Below are positions 28,701-38,213 of a DNA stretch of 64,000 bases, piece after piece. The position numbers and the translations under genes are program-made. Source of the stretch: Planctomycetota bacterium (GTDB taxonomy: Bacteria; Planctomycetota; Phycisphaerae; Phycisphaerales; UBA1924); the NCBI GenBank assembly GCA_013285505.1, contig CP053450.1, forward strand, positions 2,588,796 to 2,652,795. The letters are read 5' to 3'. The notes beneath the pieces are model-generated. The model searched no databases. It was not told the DNA's origin and saw only the letters and a program-made list of their open reading frames with translations. The first letter of the stretch is position 1, and each line of letters begins with the position of its first letter.

Positions 28701-29738
28701 AGTCTCGGCGATGTTGGTCGCGAGGATGATGCGGCGGCGTTCGTGGGGCTGGAAGGCGCGGAGCTGGTCTTTGGCGGCGAGGCGGGCGTAGAGGGGGAGG
28801 ACCTCGGATTCGCTGATGACAGGATCGCCGGAGGCTCTGAGGGTTTCGGCGGTCTCGCGGATCTCGCGTTCGCCCGGGAGGAAGACGAGCACGTCGCCGG
28901 GGCCGTGGTCGGCGAGTTCGGCGACGGCGTCGGCGATCTGCTGGCCGGGGTCTTGATCGCCGGTGTCGTCGGCGGCCGGGTCGCGGTAGCGGACCTCGAC
29001 GGGGAAGGTGCGGCCGGAGACTTCGACGATGGGGGCGTTGTCGAAGTGCTTGGAGAAGCGTTCGGGGTCGATGGTGGCGGAGGTGATGATGAGGCGGAGC
29101 TCGGGCCGGTTGGCGAGCATGCGGGGGAGGCAGCCGAGGAGGAAGTCGATGTTGAGGCTGCGTTCGTGGGCCTCGTCGATGATGATGGTGTCGTAGCGGC
29201 GGAGCTGGCGGTCGGACTGCAGCTCGGCGAGCAGGACGCCGTCGGTCATGACCTTGATGTAGGTCGAGGGGTCGGTGGTGTCGTCGAATCGGACCTTGAA
29301 GCCGACCTCGCGGCCGAGGGGGGTGCGGAGTTCGTCGGAGAGGCGGGCGGCGATGGTGCGGGCGGCGATGCGGCGGGGCTGGGTGTGGCCGATCACGCCA
29401 CGGACGCCCCGGCCGGCCTGCAGACAGAGGAGCGGGAGCTGGGTGCTCTTGCCGCTGCCGGTCTCGCCGCAGACGACGGTGACCTGGTTGTCGCGGATGA
29501 GGCTGACGATCTCTTCGGCCTTGGCGGCGATGGGGAGTGACTGGTCGAGTCGCACGTCGGGGAGGCGTTCGCGTCGATCGCGGGTATCGGCCTCGGCGCG
29601 GGCGATGGCTCGGGCGATCTGGTCGAGGCTGCCGACGCGGTCCCGGTCGAACTGGCGGAGCCGGCGTCCGAGGGTGTGGGCGGCCCTGACGCTGCAGCGC
29701 TCGAGGCGGGCGCGGAGATTGGCGGGATCGTGGGCCAT
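25799..29738 (-). CDS. hrpA: ATP-dependent RNA helicase HrpA (DEAH box; five frameshifts here)
   Basis: About 1313 residues, close to HrpA's usual length. ATG 29738 leads to Walker A GETGSGKSTQLP (about 93), the DEAH motif DEAHERSLNIDF (about 190), SATIDPERF, and motif VI NQRAGRCGR. Helicase-associated and DUF3418 C-terminal domains follow, ending at TGA 25799. The frame breaks at five places: extra G in 28328-28333, missing C in 28234-28237, extra C at 28199-28200, extra C in 25-base neighbourhood 27325-27327, missing C in 26495-26497. Net +1 agrees with the length. The helicase remodels RNA and ribosome complexes in the cytoplasm. Confidence 0.85.
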
Positions 29739-29766
29739 TCGGGATGATCGTTCGCGTGCGGGAGTG

Positions 29767-29802
29767 AAAAAGACAGACGCCCCCGAGAAGAGGGGCGTCT
29801 GT
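29767..29802 (-). terminator. Rho-independent terminator of the second dockerin protein gene
   Basis: A perfect 11-bp stem (ACAGACGCCCC / GGGGCGTCTGT) is followed on the minus strand by CTTTTT, about 33 bases after the stop at 29835 and before hrpA. Confidence 0.82.
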
Positions 29803-29834
29803 GAGGATACTGGCTTGTTCTGCGCTGGGCAGGA

Positions 29835-31826
29835 TTAGCGGCAGGAGTTCCAGATGTTGAGGAAGCAGAGGAAGTCCTGCGTGTTGACGGTGCTGTCACC
29901 GTTGCAGTTGGCTCTCGCTTCGCCGTTGTTCCACGAGTTGAGGAACGCGAGGAAGTCCTGCGTGTTGACGGTGCTGTCACCGTTGTAGTTGGCGTAGTCG
30001 CAGGGATCGCTGCCGACGGGGATGACGGCGAACTGGTCGCCGGCGTAGGAGGTCAGGTCGATCGTGTTGGTCGCGCCGCTGTCGCCGACGTTGCCGGTGC
30101 CGCCGGGCAGGCCGGGGAGGAACTGGTTGGAGAGGTAGCCGGCGTCCTCGTTGGAGATGAAGCCGAGCACCTTGATGTCGCTGGAGCCGTCCCAGCCGAG
30201 CTCGTCGAGGTCGATGACGATCTCGATGCCGGTGTCGACGGCCGCGGCGCCGGAGACGTCGCTGTCGGTGACGCCGGCGGTGTTGGAGTTGTCGATGTAG
30301 AGGCCCAAGAGCCCGTCAACGGGGTTGTTGGGGTCGAGCTGGGTGGTGCGGGGGCCGTAGTTGCAGAAGATGTTCGCGGTGAAGCCGTCCTGGATGTCCA
30401 GGAGCGGGCCGTCGAAGGGGACGGCGACGCCGTCGCTCTTGAAGTTGCCGTCGTAGGCGCCGTAATCGAGGGGGAAGCCCGAGAAGTCTTCGAGGCGTCC
30501 GTCGGTGCGGAGGACGGCGCAGTCGAGCACCTGGTAGACGGGGAAGTTGTTGGTCTTGACGCTCATCCAGTAGTCGGGCTCGAAGCCGGCGTCGAGGGTG
30601 AGGCCGTTACCCGAGCCGTCGTCGCCCATGCGGTTGAGGTTGCCGAAGGAGATGTCGACGTTGTCGCCGCGGAGCTTGTTCTGGCCGCCGGGCAGTGCGT
30701 CGATGAGGACGTTGATCTTGTTGCCGGAGTTCGAGTCCTTGCCGCCGTCGCCGTTCTCGATGTTGCCGGTGAAGAGGAGGTAGAGCTGGTTGTTGTCGGT
30801 GTCGACGTAGCCGTAGAGACCGGCGAGCTCGGAGCCGTTGGCGTAATCGACGGTGCCGCCGGGCTTGCAGCGTCCGGGGACGCCCTCGGTGTTGGAGTTG
30901 TCGAGGGTGAGCTGGACGCCGTAGGGGTTGTCGCCGCCGTCGAGGAAGCCGTCGGAGCCGGGGAGGGTCGAGCCGAGGTAGCTGCCGTAAACGCCGTTGA
31001 GGCTGGCGAAGTTGGCGTAGATGGTGACGGGGTCGCCGCCGTTGGTGCAGCCGAGGTAGTAGTCGGCGGTGAACCCGGCGTCGAAGATCATGCCGTTGTC
31101 GGAGCCGTCGTCGCCCATGCGGTTGAGGCCGTCGAAGTCGATATCGACGTTGTCGCCGCGGAGCTTGTTCTGGCCGCCGCTCTCGGTGTCGAAGAAGATG
31201 TCGAGCTTGTTGAAGTTGGACTCGAGGTTGCCGGCGATGAGGACGTAGAGGGTGTCGCTGGCGACGACGGCGTAGATGCCGTCGAGCTCGGAGCCGTTGG
31301 CGACATCGACGCTGCCGTCGGAGTTGTCGCCGAAGCCGGTCTGGTTGTCCTGGAGGGCGATCTGGACGTAGGAGGCGTCGAGCATGCCGTCGATGGTGGG
31401 CTCGGCGCCCGCGGCCGGGGTGAACTCGACGTACTGGGTGCCGGCGATCGCGTTGAAGTCGAGATCGCGAGGCTCACCGAGGTTGGGTGTGCCGAGGCCC
31501 GCGCCGGCGAGGACCTGGTTGGAGACGAAGTCGTGGCCGCCGCCGTTGACGAACGCGGCGATGCGGATGGCCCCGGCGGGGCTGCCCAGCTCGAGCAGGG
31601 GGATGGCGAACTCGACGCCGGTGACCACGTCGCCGGGGTTGCCGATGTCGTTGCCGTCGCAGTCGCCGTGGCCGGAGTCGCCGAAGAGGGTGGGGTTGGT
31701 CTGCAGCGCGATCGGGCCGCCGTAGATGGAATCACGCTGGCCGTCCATGACGGGCTGGGCGAGGGCGGGAACGGCGGCGATGGCCGCGGCGAGGCCGGCG
31801 GCACGAACGATGGACGCGGTGTTCAT
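29835..31826 (-). CDS. Secreted repeat protein with C-terminal dockerin-like anchor
   Basis: 663 residues from ATG 31826 (AGGAG eight bases upstream), with a Sec signal ending VPALAQP. The body contains two copies of a module with GGQNKLRGDNVDI and LNRMGDDGS motifs (about residues 220-265 and 390-435), plus DNSNTEGV/DNSNTAGV repeats, resembling beta-sandwich surface proteins. The C terminus carries two Asn/Asp-rich loops (YNGDSTVNTQDFLAFLN; CNGDSTVNTQDFLCFLN) of the Phycisphaerae anchor type, ending NSCR. The function of the body is unknown; a surface or matrix role is inferred. Confidence 0.85.
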   Translation of the reverse strand: MNTASIVRAAGLAAAIAAVPALAQPVMDGQRDSIYGGPIALQTNPTLFGDSGHGDCDGNDIGNPGDVVTGVEFAIPLLELGSPAGAIRIAAFVNGGGHDFVSNQVLAGAGLGTPNLGEPRDLDFNAIAGTQYVEFTPAAGAEPTIDGMLDASYVQIALQDNQTGFGDNSDGSVDVANGSELDGIYAVVASDTLYVLIAGNLESNFNKLDIFFDTESGGQNKLRGDNVDIDFDGLNRMGDDGSDNGMIFDAGFTADYYLGCTNGGDPVTIYANFASLNGVYGSYLGSTLPGSDGFLDGGDNPYGVQLTLDNSNTEGVPGRCKPGGTVDYANGSELAGLYGYVDTDNNQLYLLFTGNIENGDGGKDSNSGNKINVLIDALPGGQNKLRGDNVDISFGNLNRMGDDGSGNGLTLDAGFEPDYWMSVKTNNFPVYQVLDCAVLRTDGRLEDFSGFPLDYGAYDGNFKSDGVAVPFDGPLLDIQDGFTANIFCNYGPRTTQLDPNNPVDGLLGLYIDNSNTAGVTDSDVSGAAAVDTGIEIVIDLDELGWDGSSDIKVLGFISNEDAGYLSNQFLPGLPGGTGNVGDSGATNTIDLTSYAGDQFAVIPVGSDPCDYANYNGDSTVNTQDFLAFLNSWNNGEARANCNGDSTVNTQDFLCFLNIWNSCR
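29868..29985 (-). repeat. Two identical 37-bp direct repeats encoding the dockerin loops
   Basis: 29868-29904 and 29949-29985 are identical over 37 bases and are spaced by 81 bases (27 codons), encoding the GDSTVNTQDFL segment twice. Identity at the DNA level suggests recent duplication or gene conversion. Confidence 0.9.
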
Positions 31827-32135
31827 TCGACAATCTCCTGATGCACAAGACGGGCCTGTGTCTCTCCAACACGTTCGCCCCGTGTATCCCGGCAGAACTG
31901 TCGGGGGCGGGGCCATCACCATGCTATGGACATTGCCGGCGGATTTCGAGCTATTTCTCTGGGTCATTCGCGCGGCGGCCCCATAACGAGTGCGGCCGGC
32001 ACCTCCGGCACCTCTCCGGTATGCAGGCGGCTCTGCATATTCATGAAATCTGCACTTTCCGAACCCAGAATGCCGGGTGTTCGGGTGCACTGCGCTAATA
32101 TGGCGATCGGGGTGACCTGATCAGGAGACTGCCGG
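31827..32135. promoter_or_regulatory. Divergent control region, dockerin gene / prepilin-like gene
   Basis: 309 bases with no gene, clearly AT-richer than its surroundings. GCTAATAT at 32094-32101 is a candidate -10 for the prepilin-like gene, whose AGGAG ribosome site is at 32123-32127. No convincing -35, riboswitch or operator could be identified. Confidence 0.4.
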
Positions 32136-33059
32136 ATGCCGCTACGCCGCCACCAACTTGGGTTCACGCTCATCGAACTGCTCGTTGTCATCGCGATCAT
32201 CGCGCTGCTGATCGGCATCCTGCTGCCGGCGCTGGGCAAGGCGAGAGCGGCGGCGCAGTCCGCGGCCTGCCTGAGCAACGACCGGCAGATGGGACTGGCG
32301 TTCTCAGGCTACGCGAACGACTGGCGGTCCTGGTTCCCCATCGTTCCGCTGCGCGAAGGCGGTCCCTACTGGGACGCGTTCTACACAGGATCGAAGCAGC
32401 AGCGATATCTTGACGGTCAGTTCGCCGTCGGCGGCGTGGCGGGGCTCTTCAGTCTCCAGCAGTTTGGAGACGCGACCGGGCCGGGTCAGGGCGACCATGG
32501 ATACATCGGCTCGGACGGCACGGAGAACACTCAGGTGTACCCGGACGGCACGAAGGAGCCGCTGATGCGAGGGCGGCTCGACGGGTTCGGCGTGCTGACC
32601 TGCGCGGCCGACCGCGAGGATTTCTGGTACGGCCGCCCGAGCCAGCCGGGACAGTCGTACAACTCGTATCAGTCGGTCAAGCAACCGAAGGAGCCCGCGT
32701 CCGAACGCGATATCGTCTCGTACAACATCAGCTACCTGTACATCGCCGGTCTCAAGAGCGAGGAGCAGGTGGTCGTCAAGCCGGTCCCGATGTGGGGCGA
32801 CGAGACGAACGGCAACGACATCTCGACCGACGCGTGGTACGGCTATGACGGTGCCGATGAGGCGGGCACGCAACCGGGCTACTACGCCCCGCAAGACAAT
32901 CACGGGTCAAAGGGCGGCAACTTCGTGTTCAGCGACGGGCACGCAGAATTCGTGACCGGCGATGTCCAGGACACCTTCTTCAGCGACGCGAACACCAGCA
33001 GCCAGAGCATCAACATTATTGACGGCACCCGCAGCCGCCGCGTCCAAACGATCGACTAG
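32136..33059 (+). CDS. Prepilin-type N-terminal cleavage/methylation protein (DUF1559-like)
   Basis: 307 residues, ATG 32136 with AGGAG eight bases upstream. The class III signal [24 protein letters not shown] has the prepilin peptidase site after Gly9, Glu at +5 and a hydrophobic assembly helix. The C-terminal [18 protein letters not shown] is a variant (ten residues between His and Asp-Gly) of the H-X9-DG motif of planctomycete pseudopilin-like proteins. The protein is probably exported by a type II/IV pilus-like machine encoded elsewhere. The cargo function is unknown; planctomycetes have many such paralogues. Confidence 0.88.
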   Translation: MPLRRHQLGFTLIELLVVIAIIALLIGILLPALGKARAAAQSAACLSNDRQMGLAFSGYANDWRSWFPIVPLREGGPYWDAFYTGSKQQRYLDGQFAVGGVAGLFSLQQFGDATGPGQGDHGYIGSDGTENTQVYPDGTKEPLMRGRLDGFGVLTCAADREDFWYGRPSQPGQSYNSYQSVKQPKEPASERDIVSYNISYLYIAGLKSEEQVVVKPVPMWGDETNGNDISTDAWYGYDGADEAGTQPGYYAPQDNHGSKGGNFVFSDGHAEFVTGDVQDTFFSDANTSSQSINIIDGTRSRRVQTID

Positions 33060-33069
33060 CCGGTCCCCT

Positions 33070-33077
33070 GCTACACT
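33070..33077 (+). promoter_or_regulatory. Candidate -10 (GCTACACT) of the ABC permease gene
   Basis: GCTACACT ends eight bases before ATG 33086, and no Shine-Dalgarno sequence lies in between. It is one of several such motifs at similar distances in this window. No -35 seen. Confidence 0.4.
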
Positions 33078-33085
33078 CCGCTCCC

Positions 33086-34191
33086 ATGTCTGAGGACGCT
33101 ACCCCTGCATCATCGCCGAAGTCCGGGAAGAGTCTCTTCCGCCGGCTGGCCTCCGCCCAGGAGTCCGGGCTCCTGTTCGTGATCGCGATGATCATGCTGG
33201 GGCTCACGATCTTTGGCGGGACTACGCAACAGACCGTCATCGACCAGGAGACGGGCCAGGCCCTTCGCGGCGACGACGGCCGCCCGGTGCGGCGGGACGT
33301 CAACACGTTCCTCAACTCCCGCAACCTGATCCTGCTGGCCAACAACGCGAGCTTCATCGCGGTGATGGCGGTGGCGATGACCGGGGTGATCGTGACGGCG
33401 GGGATCGACCTCTCGGTCGGTTCGATTTATGCCCTGGCGGGGATCATCGGGGCGGAGATCATCAACAACATGCCGCCGGACTCGGGGGGGCTGTTCGCGG
33501 CGATGGGGCTGATCCTGGTCGCGTGCGCTGCGGGGGTGTGCTGGGGCTGGCCAACGGGGCGATGATCGTGGGGTTCCGGCTCCACCCGTTCATCATCACG
33601 CTGGGCACGATGAGTGTCTATCGCGGCATCACGCTGCTGCTGACCAAGGGGCAGACGGTCTCGGGGCTGCCGGGGGCGATCCAGCCGGGGTTCTTCAAGG
33701 CGGACTTCGGGCTGGGGGCGGCGCACCCGATGAACACGCTCATCATGGTGCTGGTGGCGGTGCTGGGGTGGTTTGTGCTGCGGTACACCGTGTTCGGGCG
33801 GCGGGTGTTCGCGGTCGGAGGCAACGAGACCGCGGCCAAGTACGCCGGCGTTCCGGTCGGACGGGTGCTGATCCTGGTCTACACGCTGATGGGCGTGGCC
33901 GCGGGGCTGGCCGGGGCGATGGCGGTGGGCTATTTCGGCGCGGCGACCTCGGGCGCCGGGCAGGCTTATGAGCTGCGGGTGATCGCGGGGGCGGTCATCG
34001 GCGGGGCGTCGCTGACGGGCGGACGCGGGACGGCGTTCGGCGCGGTGCTGGGCACCATCGTCATCGAACTGATCAACAACGCGATCACGATCCTCGAGAT
34101 CGACACGAATTACCTGTACGTGGTCACGGGCGGGGCGATTATCCTCGCGGCGGTGATCGACCGGCTCAAGCAGGGCCTGCAGGCCCGCTAG
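33086..34191 (+). CDS. rbsC: Ribose-type ABC transporter permease (frameshifted here)
   Basis: About 369 residues with eight to ten membrane helices. The family signature MTGVIVTAGIDLSVGSI is in the first half. The second half has LANGAMIVGFRLHPFIITLGTM, FAVGGNETAAKYAGV and GAVIGGASLTGGRGT (the EAA-like loop that contacts the ATPase). After CAAGV the frame goes astray; one missing base at about 33538-33541 restores VLLGLANG, and the length modulo 3 agrees. It forms the inner-membrane channel for a sugar of the ribose/rhamnose-like class. The cognate binding protein follows after 49 bases; the ATPase is probably the one at 46838-48445. Confidence 0.85.
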
Positions 34192-34240
34192 GCACCAACC
34201 ACGGGCCCCTCGTGCCCGAAGCAACACCAGGAGACATTTC

Positions 34241-35260
34241 ATGCATCGCACTCTCTGGAACACCCTCGCGGCGGCGGCTCTCGTCGGGCTGGCCGGGCTT
34301 TCCGGCTGCAGCAAGCCGGGCGACGACGGCACCTCGGGCACCGGCGGCGCGGCCCCGGGCGACGACGCGGCGAGCTACACCTTCGGCGTGATCGCCAAGA
34401 GCCAGTCGAACCCGGTCTTCCAGGCGGCCCGCACGGGGGCGTTTGACGCGGCCAAGGCGATCGAAGAGGAGCACGGGGTCAAGGTCAATATCCGGTGGGA
34501 GACTCCCTCGGATGAGGACGCCCAGGCCCAGGCCCAGCGGATCGGCCAGCTGACGGCGGCCTCGGTGGACGGGATCACGGTCTCGTGCACGGACGCGGCG
34601 CTGCTGACCCCGGCGATCAACGACGCGGTGGACGCGGGCGTCGAGGTAGTGTGCTTCGACTCGGACGCGCCGGACTCGAAGCGGTTTGCGTACTACGGCA
34701 TCGACGACGTGGAGGCCGGGCGTGAGGTGATGCGACAGCTCGCCGAGGCGATGGGCGGGACGGGTGTGGTCGCGATCCTCGCCGGCAACCAGGCGGCGCC
34801 GAACCTGCAGGCCCGGGTGCGGGGCGTGGTCGAAGAGGCGGAGAACTTCCCGGACATCTCGATCGGGTACACGTTCTATCACCCCGAGACCGCGGCCGAC
34901 GCGGCCAACAAGGTGCAGCAGGAGCAGCAGGCCAACCCGGACATCACCGGCTGGGCGATGGTGGGTGGCTGGCCGCTGTTTACGACCAACGCGCTGGACG
35001 GCGTGCACGAGGTGGCCAAGGTCGTCTCGGTCGATCACCTCGCCGAGGAGCTGCAGTACGTCCGCGACGGGCAGGTGCAGGCGCTGATCGGGCAGGACTG
35101 CTACGGCTGGGGCTACGAGACGGTCATGATGCTTTTTGACAAGGTCCACAACGGCGAATCGCCCGAGCAGGTGATCAACACGTTCGACCTGCAGATCGTG
35201 AATCAGGAGAATGTCGAGGACTACGCCGACATCTGGAAGAAGTGGGTGCCGAACGGCTGA
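34241..35260 (+). CDS. rbsB: Sugar ABC transporter substrate-binding lipoprotein (RbsB-like)
   Basis: 339 residues. The lipobox LAGLSGCSK marks a lipoprotein, followed by a Gly/Asp-rich linker and a type I periplasmic-binding fold: FGVIAKSQSNPVFQAARTGAF, VDGITVSCTDAALLTPAI, VVCFDSDAP, VAILAGNQAAPNLQAR and LIGQDCYGWGYE. It delivers a monosaccharide to the permease encoded immediately upstream. The symbol is by family; ribose itself is not proven. Confidence 0.88.
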   Translation: MHRTLWNTLAAAALVGLAGLSGCSKPGDDGTSGTGGAAPGDDAASYTFGVIAKSQSNPVFQAARTGAFDAAKAIEEEHGVKVNIRWETPSDEDAQAQAQRIGQLTAASVDGITVSCTDAALLTPAINDAVDAGVEVVCFDSDAPDSKRFAYYGIDDVEAGREVMRQLAEAMGGTGVVAILAGNQAAPNLQARVRGVVEEAENFPDISIGYTFYHPETAADAANKVQQEQQANPDITGWAMVGGWPLFTTNALDGVHEVAKVVSVDHLAEELQYVRDGQVQALIGQDCYGWGYETVMMLFDKVHNGESPEQVINTFDLQIVNQENVEDYADIWKKWVPNG

Positions 35261-35312
35261 GCGGGTGACTTCCGGCGATGGCGCCGGCGTCCGACCTGAT
35301 TGCACATCGAAG

Positions 35313-35345
35313 ACGGCCCGCCGGCAACGGCGGGCCGTTTGCTTT
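35313..35345 (+). terminator. Terminator of the sugar-binding protein gene
   Basis: A perfect 11-bp stem (ACGGCCCGCCG / CGGCGGGCCGT) with GCAA tetraloop is followed by TTTGCTTT. It also faces the end of the convergent esterase gene and may serve both strands. Confidence 0.75.
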
Positions 35346-35369
35346 CGCGGAGGGCTTGACGGGCTGCGG

Positions 35370-36726
35370 TCAGTCGCGCTCTGCCGGGTAGAGGAACCGC
35401 AGGGCGTCGTCGAAGCGGTCGGCCCAGGCGGCCTCGTTGTGCGCGGCGTCGGGTTCGATGAGCAGGGTGACGTCGGCACTCTCGCCGCTGCTGCCGAGGC
35501 GTTCGGCGAGGGACTTGGCGGCCTCCACGAGGACGCGGTCGCGGGCGTCGTCGCCGGACTCGCTGCCGCCCATGCCGATGAAGACGCGGGCGTTGGAGGC
35601 GTCGAGGCCCTCGGTGAGGATGGGGGAGGAGGTCGCGGCCGCGGGCGGTGAGGGAGGGGCTCTCGCAGAGGAAGCGGCCGAAGGTGTCGGGGTGGAGTTG
35701 GGCGGCGCGGAGTGTGATGAGGCCGCCGAGGGAGGCGCCGCCGAAGCCGCGGTCGGCGGGGTCGGTGCTGGCGCGGACGACGCGTTCGACGCGGGGGACG
35801 ACCTCTCGGACGACCCAGGCGAGGTAGGCATCGCCGTCGGGGGCGACGCCGATGGCCTCGCCGAGCCGGGTGAACTCGGTCGCGGGGACGCGGAGGCCGG
35901 TGGAGCCGGGGATGTACTCGGCGGCCCGGTTGGCCCCGGAGTTGGGGATCGCGACGATGATGACCGGCTCGATCTGGCCAGCCTCGATGAGGGTAGTGGC
36001 GGTCTCGTCGGCCCCCCACTCCTCGGGTGTGGGCGGCGAGATGTCGAAGAGGTGCTGGCCGTCCTGCATGTAGAGGACGGGGTAGCGGCGGTCTCGGTTT
36101 GCCTCGTCGTTGTAGCCGGGTGGGAGCCAGACGGTGACATCGCGCATCGAGCCGGTGGCCTCGCCCGCGCCGCCGATGACCTGCACACGGAACGCGTCAC
36201 CGGTGACGTTGAGCGGGCGGGCCGAGTCGGTGCGGAAGGCGGGCTTGGGCGCCCCCTCGCGTTCGTCGGCGAAGCGTTCGACGGTGAGTTCGACGACGTA
36301 GGGCTTGCCGGGCTCGAGGGCGTCCGGCTCGACTCGCACGAGCGTTCGGTTGCTGATGTCGCCGAGGTCCTCGGCGACCTCGCAGGTCTCCCACGAGCCG
36401 CGGGTGAACTTGAATTCGAGCCACGCGTCGTTGCCCGCGGCGACCGGCCCGGGCAGGAGGATCTGCCAGCGGAGGTCTGAGCGGCCGCTGAGCTTCATCG
36501 AGGGGTCGCCCGCGTTCCAGCCGACGGCGTTGGAGGCGACAAACAGGGGCGAGTCGTTGGAGACCAGGCCCGACTTGTCGGTGACGACCAGGAGGATTCC
36601 ACCGGGGTGCGACTCGGGGCGGACGAGAGACTGGGCGCGGGCCGGGGCGGGGGCGATCGCGGGCAGCAGGGCCGCGGCAAGGATCGCGACGAATGCCAGA
36701 GCGCGGCTGAACGGGATGTGTGTCAC
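35370..36726 (-). CDS. Secreted alpha/beta-hydrolase esterase (enterobactin esterase/EsD type; frameshifted here)
   Basis: About 452 residues from GTG 36726, with GGAGGG upstream. A Sec signal (LAFVAILAAALLPAIAPAPARA) precedes an N-terminal beta domain (about 35-190) and a PF00756-type esterase domain: DVTVWLPPGY, YPVLYMQDGQHLFD, nucleophile elbow GFGGASLGGL and, after the shift, VFIGMGGSESGD and DAAHNEAAW with the likely catalytic His. The frame breaks after CESPSLTA; one extra base in the G run 35643-35645 explains it, and the length agrees. Probably an extracytoplasmic acyl- or feruloyl-type esterase. Confidence 0.8.
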
Positions 36727-36779
36727 GATGGGTTCCCTCCGGAGGTGCCGGAGGGTATCACGGCGGGGCGCACGTCGCG

Positions 36780-37320
36780 GGGAAGGCAGAACGCGGAGGC
36801 CGCGAAGCCAGAACAGAGCCCGAAGCGCAAGCGAGGAGCCCCGCGGCGGAAAGGCAGAACGCAGAGCACGCAGAGTGGACGCAAAGGACGCCAAGGAAAG
36901 AGGCCCTACGCGCCAGCGTGGGCTTGGGTGGAGCAAGGCAGAACGCAAGAACGCGGAGGGAGAGAGGAGGCACGAATCCAAAACAGAGCCCGAAGCGCAA
37001 GCGAGGAGCCCGTTCTTTGCACACGAAGGGCACGAAGGTCGCGAAGAGAGGCAAAGGCAGTTCACCACAGAGGCACAGAGCACACAGAGAGGTGCTTGTG
37101 CCACGGGTGGCTCTGCACCCGTGCTGCCTGCCCGGGCCTCTCGGCACGGGTGCAAAGCCACCCGTGGCACAGAAACTCGAGTCACGCGCTCTGCCACCCC
37201 CACCACCCCACCCCCCCAAAGCAAAGGCAGCGCGAGCCTCCGCCCGCGCCGCCCGTGGCGTTTCTGTTGTGCTCCGCGTCCTCCGCGTCTTCCCTTTGCG
37301 GACTCCGCGTTCGGTCTTTC
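36780..37320 (+). repeat. Intergenic cluster of planctomycete-type degenerate repeats
   Basis: A 595-base gap (36727-37321) without a credible gene. Two copies of a 29-base repeat (36812-36840 and 36982-37010, core GCGCAAGCGAGGAGCC) alternate with a 'GGCAGAACGCAGAGCACGCAGAG'-like purine-rich unit shortened in several degenerate copies. A large palindrome lies within. Open frames here are frame-specific translations of the repeat and have no conserved content. Confidence 0.8.
37097..37171. repeat. Large intergenic palindrome
   Basis: Two 28-base arms (37097-37124 and 37144-37171) are inverted repeats with one mismatch and flank a 19-base loop. The arms contain CCACGGGTGGCT and CTGCACCCGTGC. 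No T tract follows, so it is not a simple terminator; it resembles a REP-type element. Confidence 0.85.
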
Positions 37321-37321
37321 C

Positions 37322-38005
37322 TTACGCGGCCAGCCCCAGCGGCGTCCCCCCGCTGTTCTCGCTCTGCACGCCGCTGCCCGAGCCAAACCGGAAGTTGAAC
37401 TGCGCCGGCGTGCCCCGCAGCGTCGAGCGGATCGCGGTGATCTGGTAGATCACCTGCCCGGAGGTCGAGGGCACCGTCTCGTCGAGGAACGTCCTCTCGC
37501 CGATCGTCGTCAGCGTCACGAACTCCCCGCCGTCCACGCTCCGCCGGATCTCGTAGACCGTGCCGGGCGCACCCGCCGGGTTGTTGCACTTCCACTTCAG
37601 CTCGACCGCCCCGTTCTGCTGCAGGGCCAGGCGGAAGTCGAAGGGCGTGCCGGGGGGCGGGACGGTGCCGGGCTCCGAGGGCGGCGGGATCTCCGCCAGC
37701 GTGTAGACGTTGGGATCGTCGGTGGTCTGGGCGTAGTTCTTGATCGTGTCGATCATGTCGCTGCCCTTGCCGGGCGCGCTGTGCATGGCCTCGACCATGT
37801 TGTAGAAGTTCTGCGTCGCGGCCTTGGAGGCGGCCCGCGCCGCGATCATCTCGTTGTACGCCGTCCGCGCCGCGCCGGTAGCGACACCGAGCGACGTGAC
37901 CTCCGCGACCTCGAGCCCGATCGCCAGCGCGTTGGTCGCCCAGGGCGAGATGTGCGTCTCGTAGAACGTGACCTTGCCGATACGGCTGTTCGGTGTGATA
38001 CCCAT
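37322..38005 (-). CDS. Fibronectin type III domain-containing protein
   Basis: 227 residues from ATG 38005 (GAAGGAG upstream). The N-terminal half (ITPNSRIGKVTFYETHISPWA ... AARAASKAATQNFYNMVEAMH, DDPNVYTLAEIPPP) is helical and matches a conserved family of planctomycete/verrucomicrobial proteins of unknown role. The C-terminal half is one fibronectin III domain (FRLALQQNGAVELKWKCNNP ... YEIRRSVDGGEFVTL ... VIYQITAIRS). No signal peptide is seen. It lies between two repeat-rich gaps. Confidence 0.8.
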   Translation of the reverse strand: MGITPNSRIGKVTFYETHISPWATNALAIGLEVAEVTSLGVATGAARTAYNEMIAARAASKAATQNFYNMVEAMHSAPGKGSDMIDTIKNYAQTTDDPNVYTLAEIPPPSEPGTVPPPGTPFDFRLALQQNGAVELKWKCNNPAGAPGTVYEIRRSVDGGEFVTLTTIGERTFLDETVPSTSGQVIYQITAIRSTLRGTPAQFNFRFGSGSGVQSENSGGTPLGLAA

Positions 38006-38213
38006 AGCGGGCACTCCTTCTGCGCGGTTCCGCGCGAATGCGGCGGCGCACCCGCGCCGCCGGTGTGAGGTGCGGCGGGACGCACGGCTCATCCCCGCAC
38101 TAGAACTCGATCAACTCCCCCTGTGTCGTCCCCGCCCCCCGCACGCTCCAGCCCAACCGGCACAACCGTGCCAAACAGCACAAAAACGCGGCCCGACGCG
38201 GATATCGGGCGTT

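Noticed and set aside
28050-29540. Plus-strand open frame opposite hrpA
   Set aside because: Composition bias only (Gly/Asp/Glu/Val); the minus strand holds all helicase motifs.
37097-37171. Palindrome read as a transcription terminator
   Set aside because: The arms are very long (28 bp) and no T tract follows on either strand. It lies in a repeat cluster far from gene ends, so a REP-like element is a better description.
36719-37448. Overlapping open frames in the repeat cluster as small proteins
   Set aside because: They translate the repeats in different frames (Arg/Glu/Gly/Ala-rich), have no ribosome sites, and change frame between repeat copies.
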